Shown here one piece after another: positions 8,889 through 19,056 of a stretch of 64,000 bases of DNA. How positions within the stretch are numbered: the first letter of the stretch is position 1; every line of letters starts with the position of its first letter. The notes beneath the pieces are model-generated. The model searched no databases. It was not told the DNA's origin and was given only the letters and a program-made list of their open reading frames with translations. The stretch spans positions 17,848-81,847 of the forward strand of contig NZ_BMQM01000020.1 of NCBI RefSeq assembly GCF_014648115.1, given 5' to 3'. Origin of the DNA: Deinococcus seoulensis (lineage in GTDB: Bacteria > Deinococcota > Deinococci > Deinococcales > Deinococcaceae). A program made the position numbers and the translations under genes.

Positions 8889-10460
8889 ATGACCACCCAA
8901 CCCACCCCCACCGACCCCCGTACCGCCGTTCTGCACGCCGCCACGACCGATCAGACCTGGGATCTGCTGGTCATCGGGGGGGGTGCGTCCGGCCTGGGCA
9001 CGGCGGTCGAGGCGGCCACACGCGGGTACCGTGTGCTGCTGCTCGAATCGCATGATTACGCCAAGGGCACCAGCAGTCGCTCGACGAAGCTGGTGCACGG
9101 CGGCGTGCGGTACCTCGCGCAGGGGAACGTGTCCCTGGTGCGCGAGGCGCTGCACGAACGCGGCCTGCTCAAGCAGAACGCGCCGCACCTCGTGCATGAC
9201 CTGGGCTTCCTGATCGCCGCGTACAAGTGGTGGGCCGCGCCTTTCTACGGCATCGGCCTGAAGATGTACGACCTGCTGGCCGGGAAACTGAACCTGAAAG
9301 CCAGCCGGTACGTGAACAAGGCCCAGGCGCTGGAGCGCACGCCCACCCTGAAGAAACAGGCGCTCAAGGGCGGCATCCTGTACTTCGACGGGCAGTTCGA
9401 CGACGCCCGGCTGGCCGTGACGCTGCTGCGCACCCTGGAAGACCACGGGGGCGTGGCCCTGAACCACGCGCCGGTCGTGGGCCTGATCAGGGAAGGCGGG
9501 AAGATCACGGGCGCCCGCTTCCGTGACGGGGAGACCGGACAGGAACACGCCGTGAAGGCACGCGCGGTCGTGAACGCCACGGGCGTGTTCGTGGACGACG
9601 TGCGCCGCATGGAGAACCCGTCCGTCAAGCCCATGCTCTCGCCCAGTCAGGGTGTGCACGTGGTCGTGGATCGCCGTTTCCTGCCCGGTGACAGCGCCAT
9701 CATGGTGCCCCGCACCGACGACGGCCGCGTGCTGTTCGCCGTGCCCTGGCACGACCACGTGGTGATCGGCACGACCGACACGCCCCTGCCCGAGGCGAGC
9801 GTGGAGCCCCGCGCGCTGCCCGAGGAGGTCGAGTTCATCCTGAAGACCGCCGCGCAGTACCTGGACCCGGCCCCCACCCGCGCCGACGTGCGCAGCGTGT
9901 ACGCCGGACTGCGCCCCCTGGTGAAGGCGGCCGAGGGCACCGACACCAAGAGCCTGTCGCGTGATCACGTGATCCGCATCAGCGACGGCGGCCTGATCAC
10001 CCTGACCGGCGGCAAGTGGACCACGTACCGCCGCATGGGCGAGGACACCGTGAACCGCGCCGCCGCGCAGGCCGGACTGCCCGAACGTCTGAGCCTCACG
10101 GCGGGCCTGAAACTGCACGGGGCCGCCGCGCCCGATACGCACCTCGCGGATCACTGGCGGGTGTACGGGACGGACGCCGCGCGTATCCAGGCGCTGCCCG
10201 GCGCGGACGCGGCCCTGCACCCGGAGTTGCCGTACACCGAGGCGGAGGTCCGCTGGGCGGTGCGTGCCGAGCAGGCCCGCACGGTCGAGGACGTCCTGTC
10301 GCGCCGCCTGCGCGCCCTGCTACTGAACGCCCGCGCCAGCATCGAGGCGGCGCCGCGCGTGGCCGCCATCCTGGCCGGGGAACTGGGCCGCGACGCCGCG
10401 TGGCAGGAGGCGCAGGTGCGCGCCTACACGGAACTGGCGGGCGGGTACGTGCTGAACTGA
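8889..10460 (+). CDS. glpD: Aerobic glycerol-3-phosphate dehydrogenase
   Basis: The 523-residue protein oxidises glycerol-3-phosphate to dihydroxyacetone phosphate and passes electrons to quinone at the membrane. The FAD dinucleotide fold is LLVIGGGASGLGTAVEAATRG near residue 22. It is followed by GTSSRSTKLVHGGVRYL (the GlpD signature), HDHVVIGTTDTPLPEAS and LTGGKWTTYRRMGED. The C-terminal helical cap of the family is present. The ATG at 8889 is preceded by AGG at a suitable distance. An ATG at 8826 would add a proline-rich, unconserved leader. Two operators upstream put it in the same regulon as glpK. Confidence 0.97.
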   Translation: MTTQPTPTDPRTAVLHAATTDQTWDLLVIGGGASGLGTAVEAATRGYRVLLLESHDYAKGTSSRSTKLVHGGVRYLAQGNVSLVREALHERGLLKQNAPHLVHDLGFLIAAYKWWAAPFYGIGLKMYDLLAGKLNLKASRYVNKAQALERTPTLKKQALKGGILYFDGQFDDARLAVTLLRTLEDHGGVALNHAPVVGLIREGGKITGARFRDGETGQEHAVKARAVVNATGVFVDDVRRMENPSVKPMLSPSQGVHVVVDRRFLPGDSAIMVPRTDDGRVLFAVPWHDHVVIGTTDTPLPEASVEPRALPEEVEFILKTAAQYLDPAPTRADVRSVYAGLRPLVKAAEGTDTKSLSRDHVIRISDGGLITLTGGKWTTYRRMGEDTVNRAAAQAGLPERLSLTAGLKLHGAAAPDTHLADHWRVYGTDAARIQALPGADAALHPELPYTEAEVRWAVRAEQARTVEDVLSRRLRALLLNARASIEAAPRVAAILAGELGRDAAWQEAQVRAYTELAGGYVLN

Positions 10461-10532
10461 CCGGTGCGTGAACTGACCGGTGCCTGAATTGGCAGGATTC
10501 TGAACTGGCCCCGTCTTGAACGGACTGAACCG
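10453..10532 (+). repeat. Degenerate 16-bp tandem repeat at the glpD 3' end
   Basis: Five units of a TGAACTGACCGGTGC-like sequence start at 10453, 10469, 10485, 10501 and 10517, exactly 16 bp apart. The first two are nearly identical and the rest progressively diverged. The glpD stop lies in the first unit. Confidence 0.7.
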
Positions 10533-10635
10533 GCGCGGCGCCGGGCGGTCGGGGGGCCTGCCGGCACCCGTGAAGCTCCTGCGCCGTTCCGTCCGGGCGG
10601 TGCGGGGGCCTCGCGGGTGTGTCGTGTGGGTGTCC

Positions 10636-10815
10636 TGATACGGACTGCCGTCTGTTTCGCCGACAACCCGGAGGGGCATTTCTCTCCTTCTGGCATCCGC
10701 CCGGACCCAGTGGCCTTGTAAGCCGTTCAGTCGGAGTTCGGATCGCAGCCGTCTGGACTGCTCCTCATCAGTTGATTGAAAGTTCAGGATTCGTTTCTCC
10801 TTCCTTCGCTGTCGT
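10636..10815 (-). repeat. Dispersed hairpin repeat, copy B (deleted) plus a second degenerate fragment
   Basis: TGATACGGACTGCCGTCTGT opens the element at 10636. The opposite end TCAGTCGGAGTTCGGATC is at 10727-10744. About 30 bp of the second hairpin are missing relative to copy D. The next 70 bp (GGATTCGTTTCTCC near 10788-10801) resemble the middle of another copy. With the tandem repeat, this accounts for most of the 413-bp gap after glpD; I see no gene in it. Confidence 0.65.
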
Positions 10816-10858
10816 TGTGGGTGCGTCATGCTCGTGGGCACCGGGCGTGCCGGATGGG

Positions 10859-10864
10859 TATGCT
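10859..10864 (+). promoter_or_regulatory. Putative -10 box, near-leaderless
   Basis: TATGCT lies 9 nt before the ATG of the diguanylate cyclase gene. The same box and spacing occur before the kinase gene that starts at 18906. Confidence 0.45.
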
Positions 10865-10873
10865 GCGGTACTG

Positions 10874-11995
10874 ATGACCCGCCGTACGCCACACCAGCCT
10901 GTCTCCCGCGCGCAGGAACCGCTGCGCCGCCGGGTGTACGTGGCTGTGTGCCTGCTGGCGGCGGCGGCACTGGCAGTGATCGTGCTGGTTGATCTGCGTG
11001 GTGGGCGCATCGAGATCGGCCCGACGGCCGGACTGACGCTGTGCCTGGGTGTGGCGGCCACACTGCGCTTTACCCGCGTGCCGTGGGTCGTGGTGGATTA
11101 CATGGTGCTGGTGGGCGCGACGGGCATCGTGGCAGCGCAACTGCTGCAACTGCAACAGCAGCAGGTGCCCATCCCGCTGCGCACCTACTTTCCTGGCGTG
11201 TTCCTGGTGATCGCGGCGTTCAGTGTGTTGCCGGTACGGGCCGCGCTGGTGTACGGCGGGGCGCTGCTGGCGGTGTTCGCGGCCCTGTCGTTCGCCACGG
11301 GCAGCGACGTGGTGCTGCTGGGTGAATTGATCCTGGCCTCGCTGCTGATCGCTCACCTGTCGTACTTCGGGCGGCAGGTGAGCGCGGAGCGTGCCCGTTC
11401 GGACGAGCAGTACCGCCTGTCGCGCACGGACGTCCTGACCGGCCTGGAGAACCGGCGCGGCATGTACGAGCGCGTGCAGCAGGCCTTCTCGCGGAATGTG
11501 CGCGGCGAGTCGGGGGCGTTCACGGTGATGCTGGCCGACATCGATCACTTCAAGCGCGTGAACGACACGTTCGGGCATGACGTGGGCGATCAGGTGTTGC
11601 AGCGCGTGGCGCAGGTGCTGGGGCGCGAGGTGGGGCACCAGGGCAGCGTGGCCCGCTGGGGCGGCGAGGAATTCCTGATCCTGCTGGAAACCGACGATCC
11701 GCCCGTGGTGCGGGCCGTGGCCGGGCAGGTCTGGCACGCGGTGCGTAGCGGGCAGGTGGCCGGGCTGCCGCCCGTGACGACCAGCCTGGGGGTCGCCAGT
11801 TCCAGCGAGGTCGTGTCGGTCAGTGACCTGCTGCGCGTCGCGGACCGCCGCCTGTACGAGGCCAAGGAAGCCGGGCGTGACCGGGTGCAACTCGGCCCGG
11901 CCCGCCCGGTGGTTCCGCCGTCTGCGCCCGCGTCTGGACCGAACCTCTCGGCGCCCGGCCGGGGTGCGCCGACCAGTCCCGCTTCACGCGAGTGA
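10874..11995 (+). CDS. Membrane-anchored diguanylate cyclase (GGDEF)
   Basis: The 373-residue protein has about six hydrophobic segments in residues 18-165, built like a simple membrane sensor. A GGDEF domain spans about residues 180-345, with RTDVLTGLENRRGM, LADIDHFKRVNDTFGHDVGD and the active-site motif WGGEEFLIL. It should condense two GTP to c-di-GMP. The RxxD inhibitory site five residues before the motif is absent, so product inhibition may be weak. The Pro/Ser-rich tail has no visible domain. The ATG at 10874 follows TATGCT by 9 nt. An upstream in-frame ATG at 10619 would translate the repeat element and was rejected. Confidence 0.85.
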   Translation: MTRRTPHQPVSRAQEPLRRRVYVAVCLLAAAALAVIVLVDLRGGRIEIGPTAGLTLCLGVAATLRFTRVPWVVVDYMVLVGATGIVAAQLLQLQQQQVPIPLRTYFPGVFLVIAAFSVLPVRAALVYGGALLAVFAALSFATGSDVVLLGELILASLLIAHLSYFGRQVSAERARSDEQYRLSRTDVLTGLENRRGMYERVQQAFSRNVRGESGAFTVMLADIDHFKRVNDTFGHDVGDQVLQRVAQVLGREVGHQGSVARWGGEEFLILLETDDPPVVRAVAGQVWHAVRSGQVAGLPPVTTSLGVASSSEVVSVSDLLRVADRRLYEAKEAGRDRVQLGPARPVVPPSAPASGPNLSAPGRGAPTSPASRE

Positions 11996-12051
11996 CGCAG
12001 TCCCGCTGGACAGGCACACCGCCGAACGGATGTGACGCTGAACGGGTGTGC

Positions 12052-13434
12052 TCAGCTTGATGGGTCCGCAGGGGCGGGCGTGCGGGTGTGGTGCAGGAAG
12101 CGCGCCAGGAGCAGCGCGGCGGTGCACATCAGGCCCACGCACAGCCCGAACCACAGGCCGCGCGGGCCGACGCCCAGACCGAACGCCAGCAGGACGCCGC
12201 TGCCCAGGCCCACGACCCAGTACGCGCCCAGTGAGATCAGCATGGGCACGCGGGTGTCCTGAAGGCCGCGCAGTGAGGCGGCCATGCTGACCTGAAGGCC
12301 GTCGAACGCCTGGAACAGCGTGGCGATCAGCAGGAACGTGGCGGCCTGCGCGATCAGGCGGGCGTTGGCGGGGTCGTGCACGTTCACGAACACGCCGATC
12401 ACGGTGCGGGGCGTGAATACGTACGAGAGGCTGACCAGCAGCATGATCAGCACGGCGATCCCGCCGCCCAGCAGGCCCACCCGGCGGGCCGCGAGTGGGT
12501 TTCCGGCGCCGTGGTGGTGGGCGACGCGGATGCCGGTGGCGGTCGCCAGTCCCAGCGGCACCATGAACACGGCCGTGATGACCTGCAGCGCCACGTTGTG
12601 CGCGGCCAGGGCGTCCGGGCCGAACCGGGCCATCAGCAGCGAGGTCACGGTGAACAGGCCTCCCTCGGCGCCCAGGGTCAGGCCGATCGGCCAGCCCAGG
12701 CGGGCCAGGGTGCGCAGTTCGGCACGCACGGCGCCCGGTTCGGTCGGCGCGGCGGGCATGCGCGCGCGGACCACGGCGGCCAGCAGCGCGGCGCTCAGCC
12801 AGTACACCAGCACGCTGGTGAGGGCCGCGCCGGGGACACCCAGCGCCGGGAACGGTCCCCAGGCGAAGGTCAGGGCGGGGCTGAGCGCGGCGGCCAGCAG
12901 CGCGCCGCCCAGCGCGATGGCGGTCACGGTGCGCGGGTGCCCGGTGCCTTCCAGCGCGCCGCGCAGGGCGCTGAAGGCCAGCGTGGCGGGCATGCCCAGC
13001 GCGTAGATGCGCAGGTACAGGCCCGCGAGGTCGCCGCGCAGTCCTTCGGGAGCGTGCGTCTGGAGGAGGTGCGCGGCCAGGAATGCCAGCGGCAGGAACG
13101 CCGCTGAGAGCAGCGCGGCGAGCAGCAGTCCGGCGCGGGCGGCGCGGTTCACGCCGGCCGGGTCGCCCGCGCCGTGTGCGGCGGCCACGCGGGGCGCGAC
13201 CGAGAGCATGACGCCCAGCAACACGATGAATCCCAGGTAGTACGCGGCGTTTCCGTAGGCGACGGCGGCCAGTTCGGCCGGGCCGAGGCGGCCGATCACG
13301 GCGGTGCTGATCAGGGACAGGGCGTTCACGCTGAACTGCGAGACGATCACGGGCGCGGCGAGGCGCAGCAGCGTGGCGGTCTCGCCGGGTGGCCGGGTGG
13401 GTGCCGGAGCGGTGGAGGGGGAGGGGATCGGCAC
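12052..13434 (-). CDS. MATE-family efflux transporter
   Basis: The 460-residue protein has twelve hydrophobic segments in two similar halves, which is the MATE topology and length. Typical segments are LAAPVIVSQFSVNALSLISTAVIGRLG near the N-terminus and LGWPIGLTLGAEGGLFTVTSLLMARFG opening the second half. It probably exports cationic drugs or metabolites in exchange for sodium ions or protons. The GTG start at 13434 lies 6 nt after TACACT on the minus strand. The frame stays open upstream to 13983 but runs through the divergent gene, so the longer start was rejected. Substrate is unknown. Confidence 0.85.
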   Translation of the reverse strand: MPIPSPSTAPAPTRPPGETATLLRLAAPVIVSQFSVNALSLISTAVIGRLGPAELAAVAYGNAAYYLGFIVLLGVMLSVAPRVAAAHGAGDPAGVNRAARAGLLLAALLSAAFLPLAFLAAHLLQTHAPEGLRGDLAGLYLRIYALGMPATLAFSALRGALEGTGHPRTVTAIALGGALLAAALSPALTFAWGPFPALGVPGAALTSVLVYWLSAALLAAVVRARMPAAPTEPGAVRAELRTLARLGWPIGLTLGAEGGLFTVTSLLMARFGPDALAAHNVALQVITAVFMVPLGLATATGIRVAHHHGAGNPLAARRVGLLGGGIAVLIMLLVSLSYVFTPRTVIGVFVNVHDPANARLIAQAATFLLIATLFQAFDGLQVSMAASLRGLQDTRVPMLISLGAYWVVGLGSGVLLAFGLGVGPRGLWFGLCVGLMCTAALLLARFLHHTRTPAPADPSS

Positions 13435-13440
13435 CCGCGC

Positions 13441-13446
13441 AGTGTA
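13441..13446 (-). promoter_or_regulatory. Putative leaderless -10 box of the MATE gene
   Basis: TACACT on the minus strand is 6 nt from the GTG start at 13434, with no Shine-Dalgarno between. Confidence 0.5.
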
Positions 13447-13537
13447 GTGGCGCGGGGTGCGCGGCGGGGAACGGCGCGGCCGGGTCGTGGGTGCCGGGTC
13501 CAGCAGTGCTGGGTGCCAGCGCATTCGGTCACGCTGG

Positions 13538-13553
13538 AACGAACGTTCGTTAG
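13538..13553. promoter_or_regulatory. TetR-type operator upstream of the PLP-enzyme gene
   Basis: AACGAACGTTCGTT is a perfect 14-bp palindrome (13538-13551) overlapping the expected -35 region. Bases 13540-13553 (CGAACGTTCGTTAG) fit the pattern CNAACGNNCGTTNG that I recall for the phenylacetyl-CoA-responsive repressor PaaR of Thermus. A paaK gene lies 1.2 kb away. No regulator gene is adjacent. Confidence 0.55.
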
Positions 13554-13564
13554 CAGGCTTCGGG

Positions 13565-13570
13565 TACAGT
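13565..13570 (+). promoter_or_regulatory. Putative leaderless -10 box
   Basis: TACAGT is separated from the ATG at 13576 by only 5 nt (GAGGC), too little for an effective Shine-Dalgarno. Confidence 0.55.
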
Positions 13571-13575
13571 GAGGC

Positions 13576-14805
13576 ATGACCCACAACCCAGACCCTGCCC
13601 GGACGCCGGGCTTCCGGACCCGTGCCGTTCACGCCGGTCACGGTCTCGACCCGGCCACCGGCGCGCACGCCACGCCCATCTACGCCACCAGCACCTTCGG
13701 CTACGGCAGCGCCGAACGCGGCGCGCGCCTGTTCGCGGGCGAGGAACAGGGGTACTTCTACTCGCGCCTGACCAACCCCACCGTCCGCGCCTTCGAGGAG
13801 AAGGTCGCCAACCTGGAGGGCCTGCCGGACGCCGTGGCGTTCGCCAGCGGCATGGGGGCCGTGTCCGCCGTGTGCCTGACCCTGCTGAACCCCGGCGACG
13901 AGGTCATCTTCATCGCGCCGCTGTACGGCGGCACGACCGGGTTCCTGACCGAGGTCGCCGCGAAATTCGGCGTGACCGTCCACGAGGCCGCCGACGAGAC
14001 CGCCGCCGAGGCCCTGTGCGGCCCCCGCACCCGCCTGATCTGGGTGGAAACCCCCACCAACCCCGCCCTGAACATCGTGGACCTCGCGCGCGTGTCACGC
14101 ATGGCCCGCGCGTGCGGCGCCCTGAGCGTCGCGGACAACACCTTCAGCAGCCCCTACCTGACCCGCCCGGCCGAGCACGGCGTGGACCTCGTCATGCACA
14201 GCGCCACCAAGTACCTCGGCGGGCACGGCGACGCCATCGGCGGCGTCCTGACTGGCCCGGCGGACCTGCTGGCCGAGGTGCGCGGCGTGGGCCTGCGGCA
14301 CGTGGGCGCGTCCCTGGGACCCACCGAGGCGTTCCTGTTCCTGCGCGGCCTGAAGACCCTGCCGCTGCGCATGGACGCCCACTGCGCCGGGGCCGCCGAA
14401 CTGACCGCCGCGCTGGACGGCCACCCGGCCCTGCACGCCCTGCACTACCCCGGCCTGGGCCGCCACCCGGGGCACGAGGTCGCCCGCCGCCAGATGCGCG
14501 CCTTCGGGGGCCTGCTGAGCCTGGACCTGGGCAGTCAGGCGGCCGCGTTCACGTTCCTGAACACCCTGCGCCTGTTCACGCAGGCGGTCAGTCTGGGCGA
14601 CGTGGAGAGCCTGTCGTGCCATCCGGGCAGCACCACGCACCACCTGCTGGGCGACGAGGCGCTGCTGCGCCAGGGCGTGACGCCCGGACTGGTCCGCCTG
14701 AGCGTGGGCATCGAGGACCCCGCCGACCTGATCGACGACGTGCTGAGCGCCCTGAACCACGTCGGGACGCCCGCCCGCACGGACCGCGACCTCAGCCGCG
14801 CCTGA
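13576..14805 (+). CDS. PLP-dependent Cys/Met-metabolism enzyme, methionine gamma-lyase-like
   Basis: The 409-residue protein is a fold-type I enzyme of the gamma-family. Visible motifs are YFYSRLTNPTVRAFE, FASGMGAVSAV, VADNTFSSPYL and HSATKYLGGHGD (PLP lysine), with the substrate loop AVSLGDVESLSCHPGSTTH near the C-terminus. Overall order and spacing read most like methionine gamma-lyase. However, the loop that holds the gamma-lyase Cys (YGCT) reads PLYGGTTG here, as in O-acetylhomoserine sulfhydrylases and cystathionine enzymes. The reaction is therefore uncertain between methionine or homocysteine cleavage and sulfhydrylation. A palindromic operator overlaps the promoter. Confidence 0.8.
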   Translation: MTHNPDPARTPGFRTRAVHAGHGLDPATGAHATPIYATSTFGYGSAERGARLFAGEEQGYFYSRLTNPTVRAFEEKVANLEGLPDAVAFASGMGAVSAVCLTLLNPGDEVIFIAPLYGGTTGFLTEVAAKFGVTVHEAADETAAEALCGPRTRLIWVETPTNPALNIVDLARVSRMARACGALSVADNTFSSPYLTRPAEHGVDLVMHSATKYLGGHGDAIGGVLTGPADLLAEVRGVGLRHVGASLGPTEAFLFLRGLKTLPLRMDAHCAGAAELTAALDGHPALHALHYPGLGRHPGHEVARRQMRAFGGLLSLDLGSQAAAFTFLNTLRLFTQAVSLGDVESLSCHPGSTTHHLLGDEALLRQGVTPGLVRLSVGIEDPADLIDDVLSALNHVGTPARTDRDLSRA

Positions 14806-14814
14806 TCCGGGCCG

Positions 14815-16170
<1,356 letters not shown>

Positions 16171-16284
16171 GGGCGTCCTCCAGTCGGGAAGCGGGGCGGT
16201 GCAGGAGTGGGAAACGCCCGCAGTCTAGCGCCGAACACGCGGGGGCGTCCCGGTGGTCCGGCAGGTGGTCGCGCCGCGCGGGCT

Positions 16285-18906
16285 TCAGGTCTGCGGGGTC
16301 GGGACCGGCCCGCTGGCGGGCAGCGTGAACGTGAAGGTCGCGCCCTGGTCGGGTTCTCCCGTGGCGGACCAGCTGCCGCCGTGGCGGGTCAGGATGCGGC
16401 GCACGTTGGCGAGGCCCACGCCGGTCCCGCCGAACTCCTCGGGGCGGTGCAGGCGCTGGAACACGCCGAACAGCTTGTGCGCGTAGCGGCTGTCGAAACC
16501 CACGCCGTTGTCGCGGACGTGAACGGCCCACTGGTCGCCCTGCGGCTCGGCCCACAGTTCGATGCGGGCGTGGTCGCGCCGGGAGGTGTACTTCACGGCG
16601 TTCCCCATCAGGTTCGACAGCACCTGTCGCAGCAGGGCCGGGTCGCCCTTGACGGTCGGGAGCGGCCCGATCTGCCACTCGACGCTGCGGCCGTGCAGGT
16701 CGGGGGTCAGGTCGCGCTGCACGTCGGCCGCCAGCGCCGCGAGGTTCACGTCGCCCAGCCGCAGTTCCTGGCGGGCGGTGCGCGAGAGGTTCAGCATGGC
16801 GTCGATCAGGTCGTTCATGTGCGCGGCCGAGTCGGAGATGACGTTCAGGGCGCGGCTGGCCTTGGCGTTCGTGTCGAGTTCGCTGCCGAGCGCCTTGCGC
16901 AGCAGGTCCGTGAAGCCCGCGATGTGCCGCACCGGGGCGCGCAGGTCGTGACTGACCGAGTACGCGAACGCCTCGAGTTCCTCGTTCGCGGCGTGCATGG
17001 CGGCGTTGCTGCGTTCCAGTTTGGCGCTGTAGTGCCGCAGGTCCGTGACGCTGCGGGCGCGGTCCAGCGCCAGCGAGAGGCTCTGCGTGACGCTGCTGAG
17101 CAGCGAGCGGTCCGCCTGACTCCAGTGGCGGGCGTTGAACTGCCCGATGCAGAACACGCCGATGGGCTCTCCGCGCAGTGTCACGGGCAGGCAGGCGGAG
17201 GCGCCCACGACCTGCCGGGTTTCGGGCAGACCATCGGTGCTGGTGTCGTAGGTGTCCTGATAGTAGGGTTCGCCGCTGCGCCAGGGGGTGATCAGGTTCA
17301 GGGTGCGCTCGAAGTCCAGTCCGGCGTCCACGGCGGCCTGCAACGCCGGGTCGCGCAGGTCGCCGACCTGGGCGCGCAGTCGCCACCTGCCGCCCTCGGG
17401 TTCGTAGTACACCGCAAACCCGTCGTCCAGCAGGGACAGCGCGACCTCCTGCGCACGGCGGATCAGGCCGTAGCGGTCTTCCTGGGCGCCCAGGTCGGCG
17501 CTGAGCTGCGCGAAGGCTTCCAGCGAGCGGGTCTGGGCGTGCAGCGCGGCGTTCTGTTCGCGCAGCAGTTCGGCGTTCGCGCTGCGGTCCAGGGCCATGC
17601 TGAGGCTGCGGCCCACCGCGAGGAACACGCTGCGTTCCCGCTCGTTCCAGTCGGTGCCCAGGCGGCGCGCCATGACCAGCAGCCCGAACGGGCGCGCACC
17701 GCTGAACATGGGGTACAGGGCCAGCGCGCGGTACCCGTGGTTGCTGCTGAACCCGTCGCCCTGCGCCTGCCAGTCCGGCAGGAACAGCGGGGCGCGGGTT
17801 TCGAGCAGGCTGCGGGAACTGGTGGCGTCCAGGCTGACGCCGACCCGGAGTTCGCTCAGCATGCCTGCGGGCATGTCGGGGGGCAGCGCGACCGGCATCC
17901 ACTGGTCGCCGCGCGCCGCGAAGTACCCGACGCTCACGCCGCGCAGGGTGGCGCCCAGCACCTCGGCGGCCCGCCCGGCCAGTTCGGAGGGGTCGCGGCT
18001 GTTCATGGCCTGCTCCTCGAAGCGCACGAACGCGGCCAGCGCGGCGCGTTCCTCCGCGAGTTGCTGCACGTGCCACGCGCGGCTCAGGGCCAGGTGCAGG
18101 CTGCGGCAGGCGGCGGCGAAGATCCCGCGTTCCAGCGCCGTCCAGGTGTCGTGGCTGGTGGTGCCCACGCCGATCAGGCCGACCAGCTGCCCGTCGCGGT
18201 GGAAGGCCTGAAGGGCCACGGCGCGGTAGGCGCGGGTGCTGGGCAGGTGCTGCTCGGCGGCGTTCCAGTGGTCCACGAAGACCGGCAGGCCGCTGCGGGT
18301 GGCGTCCAGGAAGGCCGGGGACAGGGACGGCTGGCCCGGCTGGTCGGGGGCCAGGATGTCCGGGTGGGCGTCGCCGGACAGGAAGCTCACGCTCCAGGTG
18401 TCTGCGCGGCGTTCCAGGTACGTGACGGTCACGCCGGGCATCAGGCGGCGCACGCCCTGTTCGGCGCTGCGGATCAGTGCGTCGGGTTCCAGGTCCGCGC
18501 CCAGTTGCTCGGTCAGGGTCATGAAGGCGCGCAGGACGGTCTCGCGGTCCTGGCCCCTCAGGCTGCCGCCCAGCCGGGGCGTGCGGGTCAGGGCGGCGCT
18601 GATCAGCGGCCCGGTGGCGCGCAGCAGGGCGCGGTCCTGTTCGGTCAGGGCGGCGCCCGGCGGGAAGTGCAGGGCCGCGCTCAGGGCGGCGCTGTGCAGG
18701 CCCGCCGGGCCGCTGAACGTGACGTCCACGGTCTCGCCGTCCGGGAAGGGCGGGATGGCCGGGTCCGGCGTCTCGCCGAGGTGCAGTTCCACGTGCGCGC
18801 CGAGCCCGCGCAGGGCGTCGCGGACCTGGGCGGGGGTGCTGGCGGCGGCCAGCGCGCTGGTGACCTCCTGCCAGCGTTCGAACAGGGAGGAGGTGAACGC
18901 CGTCAT
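16285..18906 (-). CDS. Multi-GAF sensor histidine kinase
   Basis: The 873-residue soluble protein has at least three GAF-like regions (roughly residues 125-280, 285-445 and 460-630). The HisKA motif AYSVSHDLRAPVRHI has its phospho-acceptor His near residue 650. The HATPase boxes are LSNLMGNAVKYTS (N), VRDNGVGFD (G1) and GGTGVGLANVRRIL (G2). No transmembrane segment or receiver is present, so the stimulus is intracellular and the partner regulator is separate. The GAF domains lack an obvious Cys suitable for a bilin. It is divergent from bphO, with 150 bp between them. The ATG at 18906 follows TATGCT by 9 nt. Confidence 0.87.
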   Translation of the reverse strand: MTAFTSSLFERWQEVTSALAAASTPAQVRDALRGLGAHVELHLGETPDPAIPPFPDGETVDVTFSGPAGLHSAALSAALHFPPGAALTEQDRALLRATGPLISAALTRTPRLGGSLRGQDRETVLRAFMTLTEQLGADLEPDALIRSAEQGVRRLMPGVTVTYLERRADTWSVSFLSGDAHPDILAPDQPGQPSLSPAFLDATRSGLPVFVDHWNAAEQHLPSTRAYRAVALQAFHRDGQLVGLIGVGTTSHDTWTALERGIFAAACRSLHLALSRAWHVQQLAEERAALAAFVRFEEQAMNSRDPSELAGRAAEVLGATLRGVSVGYFAARGDQWMPVALPPDMPAGMLSELRVGVSLDATSSRSLLETRAPLFLPDWQAQGDGFSSNHGYRALALYPMFSGARPFGLLVMARRLGTDWNERERSVFLAVGRSLSMALDRSANAELLREQNAALHAQTRSLEAFAQLSADLGAQEDRYGLIRRAQEVALSLLDDGFAVYYEPEGGRWRLRAQVGDLRDPALQAAVDAGLDFERTLNLITPWRSGEPYYQDTYDTSTDGLPETRQVVGASACLPVTLRGEPIGVFCIGQFNARHWSQADRSLLSSVTQSLSLALDRARSVTDLRHYSAKLERSNAAMHAANEELEAFAYSVSHDLRAPVRHIAGFTDLLRKALGSELDTNAKASRALNVISDSAAHMNDLIDAMLNLSRTARQELRLGDVNLAALAADVQRDLTPDLHGRSVEWQIGPLPTVKGDPALLRQVLSNLMGNAVKYTSRRDHARIELWAEPQGDQWAVHVRDNGVGFDSRYAHKLFGVFQRLHRPEEFGGTGVGLANVRRILTRHGGSWSATGEPDQGATFTFTLPASGPVPTPQT

Positions 18907-18915
18907 ACGGCCCGC

Positions 18916-18921
18916 AGCATA
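18916..18921 (-). promoter_or_regulatory. Putative -10 box, near-leaderless
   Basis: TATGCT on the minus strand is 9 nt from the ATG at 18906, the same arrangement as at 10859-10874. Confidence 0.45.
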
Positions 18922-19056
18922 CTGCCCGGCACCGGCCGGAACGCTGGCAGGCGCGGCGTGCCGGGGCGGGGAATCCCTTCATGTTCGGCGCGGGCAGGCG
19001 CGGGCCGCGCCGGTCTGTTCACATGCGCGCGGGCGCCCGTCTGATACAACAGAGGG

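Noticed and set aside
12052..13983. A 643-codon open frame covering the MATE gene and extending upstream
   Set aside because: The extra N-terminal 183 residues overlap the divergent PLP-enzyme gene and its promoter. The GTG at 13434 with its -10 box gives a protein of normal MATE length.
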